This document shows, one piece after another, positions 62,529 to 64,000 of a DNA stretch of 64,000 nucleotides. This DNA is from an uncultured Roseburia sp. GTDB taxonomy: Bacteria; Bacillota; Clostridia; Lachnospirales; Lachnospiraceae. The position numbers and the translations under genes are program-made. The notes under the pieces are model-generated. The model was given only the letters and a program-made list of their open reading frames with translations. It was not told the origin of the DNA and searched no databases. Positions within the stretch are counted from its first letter, which is position 1. Every line of letters begins with the position of its first letter. The stretch is from NCBI GenBank assembly GCA_900542495.1, contig UQNW01000002.1, positions 1 to 64,000 of the forward strand, in the 5' to 3' direction.

Positions 62529-63371
62529 ATGGCACAGATTATTGACGGAAAGAAAATTTCACAGGACATCAAAGATGAATTAAAAGAGAAAGTGACAGCA
62601 TTAAAGGAAGCAGGTACAGAGGTTGCACTTGCCGTGATCCAGGTAGGAAATGATCCTGCTTCTTCGGTATATGTAAGAAATAAAAAGAGAGCCTGCGAGT
62701 ATATTGGGATCAGATCTTTATCTTATGAACTTCCGGAGGAGACAACAGAAGCAGAACTGATCGAGCTGATTGAAAAACTGAATGAGGATAAGACGGTAAA
62801 TGGCATTTTAGTCCAGCTTCCGGTACCGAAACATATTGATCCGGATAAGATTATCCGGACGATTTCCCCGGAAAAAGACGTAGACGGTTTCCACCCACAG
62901 AATGTTGGAAAACTGGTGATCGGGGAGGAAGGTTTTGTATCCTGTACTCCGGCTGGCGTGATCGAACTTTTGAAACGTTCTGGAATTGCTATTTCCGGAA
63001 AAAACTGTGTGGTTGTTGGAAGAAGCAACATTGTTGGTAAGCCAATGGCACTTTTGATGCTTCGTGAGAATGCGACTGTAACGATCGCTCATTCCAAAAC
63101 GGAAAATCTGAAAGAATTATGTAAGACCGCAGACATTCTGATTGTTGCGATTGGAAAGCCACAGTTTATCACAGCAGATTATGTGAAAGAGGGAGCTGTT
63201 GTAATCGACGTCGGAATCCACAGAGACGAGAATAATAAGCTTTGTGGCGATGTGCGTTATGATGAGGTCGCAGAAAAAGCATCTGCGATCACACCTGTTC
63301 CGGGTGGAGTCGGACCAATGACAATTGCGATGCTGATGCGCAACTGCGTGGAGAGTCTTGACAGACAATAA
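62529..63371 (+). CDS. folD: Methylene-THF dehydrogenase / methenyl-THF cyclohydrolase
   Basis: Interconverts 5,10-methylene-, methenyl- and 10-formyl-THF. The ATG at 62529 follows GAGAGGA; an ATG at 62517 precedes that site. The 280 residues have the signatures VGNDPASSVYVRNKKRACEYIGI (catalytic Tyr and Lys), PLP-type VQLPVPKHID, KDVDGFHPQNVG, VVGRSNIVGKPMALLML and PGGVGPMTIAMLMRN. It works directly with Fhs upstream. Confidence 0.97.
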   Translation: MAQIIDGKKISQDIKDELKEKVTALKEAGTEVALAVIQVGNDPASSVYVRNKKRACEYIGIRSLSYELPEETTEAELIELIEKLNEDKTVNGILVQLPVPKHIDPDKIIRTISPEKDVDGFHPQNVGKLVIGEEGFVSCTPAGVIELLKRSGIAISGKNCVVVGRSNIVGKPMALLMLRENATVTIAHSKTENLKELCKTADILIVAIGKPQFITADYVKEGAVVIDVGIHRDENNKLCGDVRYDEVAEKASAITPVPGGVGPMTIAMLMRNCVESLDRQ

Positions 63372-63398
63372 GATTGGTAGAGATAGAAAGGGTTTCAT

Positions 63399-64000
63399 AT
63401 GAAATGTGCAAAGTGTGGAGCTGAGTTAAAAGAAGGCTGTTTATATTGTTCCGTATGCGGCCATGAAGCACAAATGGTAAATGGTTATTCAGTTTTGGAA
63501 GAAGATTATCTGAAGGCTCTTTTAACAGATGAGGCGGCAAAAGATACATCTGCGGAAGAAACAGGAAACCAGAAAAGAAAAGCAGAGGAACTCCGAAAAA
63601 AGAAAAAACAGACTCCGTGGATCATCATAGGAAGTATTGCGGCTTTGGCAATCGTTATTGCCATTGGTGCAATTGCTTATGTGCGTTATCAGAACAGCAA
63701 TTCCTATGATTATCAGATCGAAATGGCAGAGAAGGAACTGGTGGATTTAAATTATGAGAAAGCGCTTTCTTATTATAAAAATGCACTGACCTTATCACCG
63801 AATGATATCAATGCAAGAGCTGCCATGGCTGAAATCTATCTGGCAAGAAAAGAATATGATTCTGCATTGGTGCTTGAAATGGAGATCATCACGCTCGATA
63901 AGAAGAATAAAGAGGCTTATCAGGGGCTTATCACGATCTATGAGGCAAAAGGGGAATACGATAAAATCTCAGAACTTGCATCTACTGTGACAGATACAGA
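63399..64000 (+). CDS. Zinc-ribbon, single-TM, TPR protein (cut by the right edge)
   Basis: An open frame of about 200 codons from the ATG at 63399 to the window end, with AAAGG ahead of the ATG. The first residues form a zinc ribbon (MKCAKCGAELKEGCLYCSVCG). A Lys/Glu-rich stretch (about 55-80) is followed by one TM helix (TPWIIIGSIAALAIVIAIGAIAY, in part, about 70-92). TPR-like repeats follow outside or inside the membrane: NYEKALSYYKNALTLSPNDINARAA and EYDSALVLEMEIITLDKKNKEAY. The gene lies 28 nt after folD. No specific function is known for this zinc-ribbon/TPR layout. Confidence 0.85.
   Translation, partial: MKCAKCGAELKEGCLYCSVCGHEAQMVNGYSVLEEDYLKALLTDEAAKDTSAEETGNQKRKAEELRKKKKQTPWIIIGSIAALAIVIAIGAIAYVRYQNSNSYDYQIEMAEKELVDLNYEKALSYYKNALTLSPNDINARAAMAEIYLARKEYDSALVLEMEIITLDKKNKEAYQGLITIYEAKGEYDKISELASTVTDT

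Noticed and set aside
63802..63990. 62-residue ORF near the right edge
   Set aside because: It overlaps, in another frame, the zinc-ribbon/TPR gene, which has better start signals and domain content.

Overview
The window looks like a chromosomal segment from a motile, anaerobic, gut-type Lachnospiraceae (Firmicutes), most like Roseburia or a close relative. This is inferred from T-box leaders in front of aminoacyl-tRNA synthetase genes, a rex gene next to a YdiF-like ABC-F gene, SpoIID- and SpoIIIE-type proteins, chemotaxis and PilZ proteins, a folate C1 pair (fhs-folD), a candidate Re-type citrate synthase and a small Cys/Gly-rich protein. The species cannot be fixed from the sequence alone. 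No rRNA, tRNA, CRISPR array, IS element or prophage was seen. The first 3 kb is visibly more A+T-rich than the rest and looks like the end of a capsule/exopolysaccharide locus.

Layout: 1-3.07 kb, end of a surface-polysaccharide locus (partial unknown protein, LCP ligase, polyprenyl-phosphate sugar-phosphate transferase). 3.1-5.9 kb, leuS behind a leucine T-box. 6.0-9.1 kb, a LysR regulator divergent from leuC-leuD. 9.1-17.6 kb, an AP2/HNH-like protein, a chemoreceptor, thrC, a CheY-like/CheX-like pair, Si-type citrate synthase and cytidine deaminase. 17.75-18.2 kb, a structured non-coding RNA followed by a regular 19/20-nt repeat array. 18.2-27.6 kb, a large SpoIID-family protein, YihY, pheST with a phenylalanine T-box, queA, PilZ and TraX-like. 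27.7-35 kb, a LacI-controlled sucrose/fructo-oligosaccharide locus (two permeases, binding lipoprotein, GH32, fructokinase). 35-43.4 kb, a cobalamin-related pair, tyrA, an EF-G2-type GTPase, a secreted propeller-like protein, several small lineage-type genes and a pseudo-receiver protein. 43.5-49.7 kb, candidate Re-citrate synthase, GntR, NADP-isocitrate dehydrogenase, ABC-F and rex. 49.7-60.7 kb, nnrDE, alr, mazF, a CBS protein, yebC, glgA, tepA, uppP and spoIIIE. 60.8 kb to the edge, fhs, folD and a zinc-ribbon/TPR membrane protein cut by the right edge.

The strongest system-level signal joins three distant loci. Upstream of leuC and upstream of the candidate Re-citrate synthase lies the same 15-nt word within an ATAA-N7-TTAT dyad followed by an ATTATG half-site. 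This suggests that the LysR protein at 6.0-6.9 kb controls both units, a citrate -> isocitrate -> 2-oxoglutarate branch in which the leuCD product could have an aconitase-like role. A Si-type citrate synthase is also present, so the cell may carry two unrelated citrate synthases. Other points of interest are the 17.8-kb ncRNA with its downstream repeat array, two short insertions bounded by direct repeats (one in frame inside nnrDE, one duplicating the leuD ribosome-binding site), and several proteins with altered active sites (EF-G2, pseudo-receiver, degenerate HNH).
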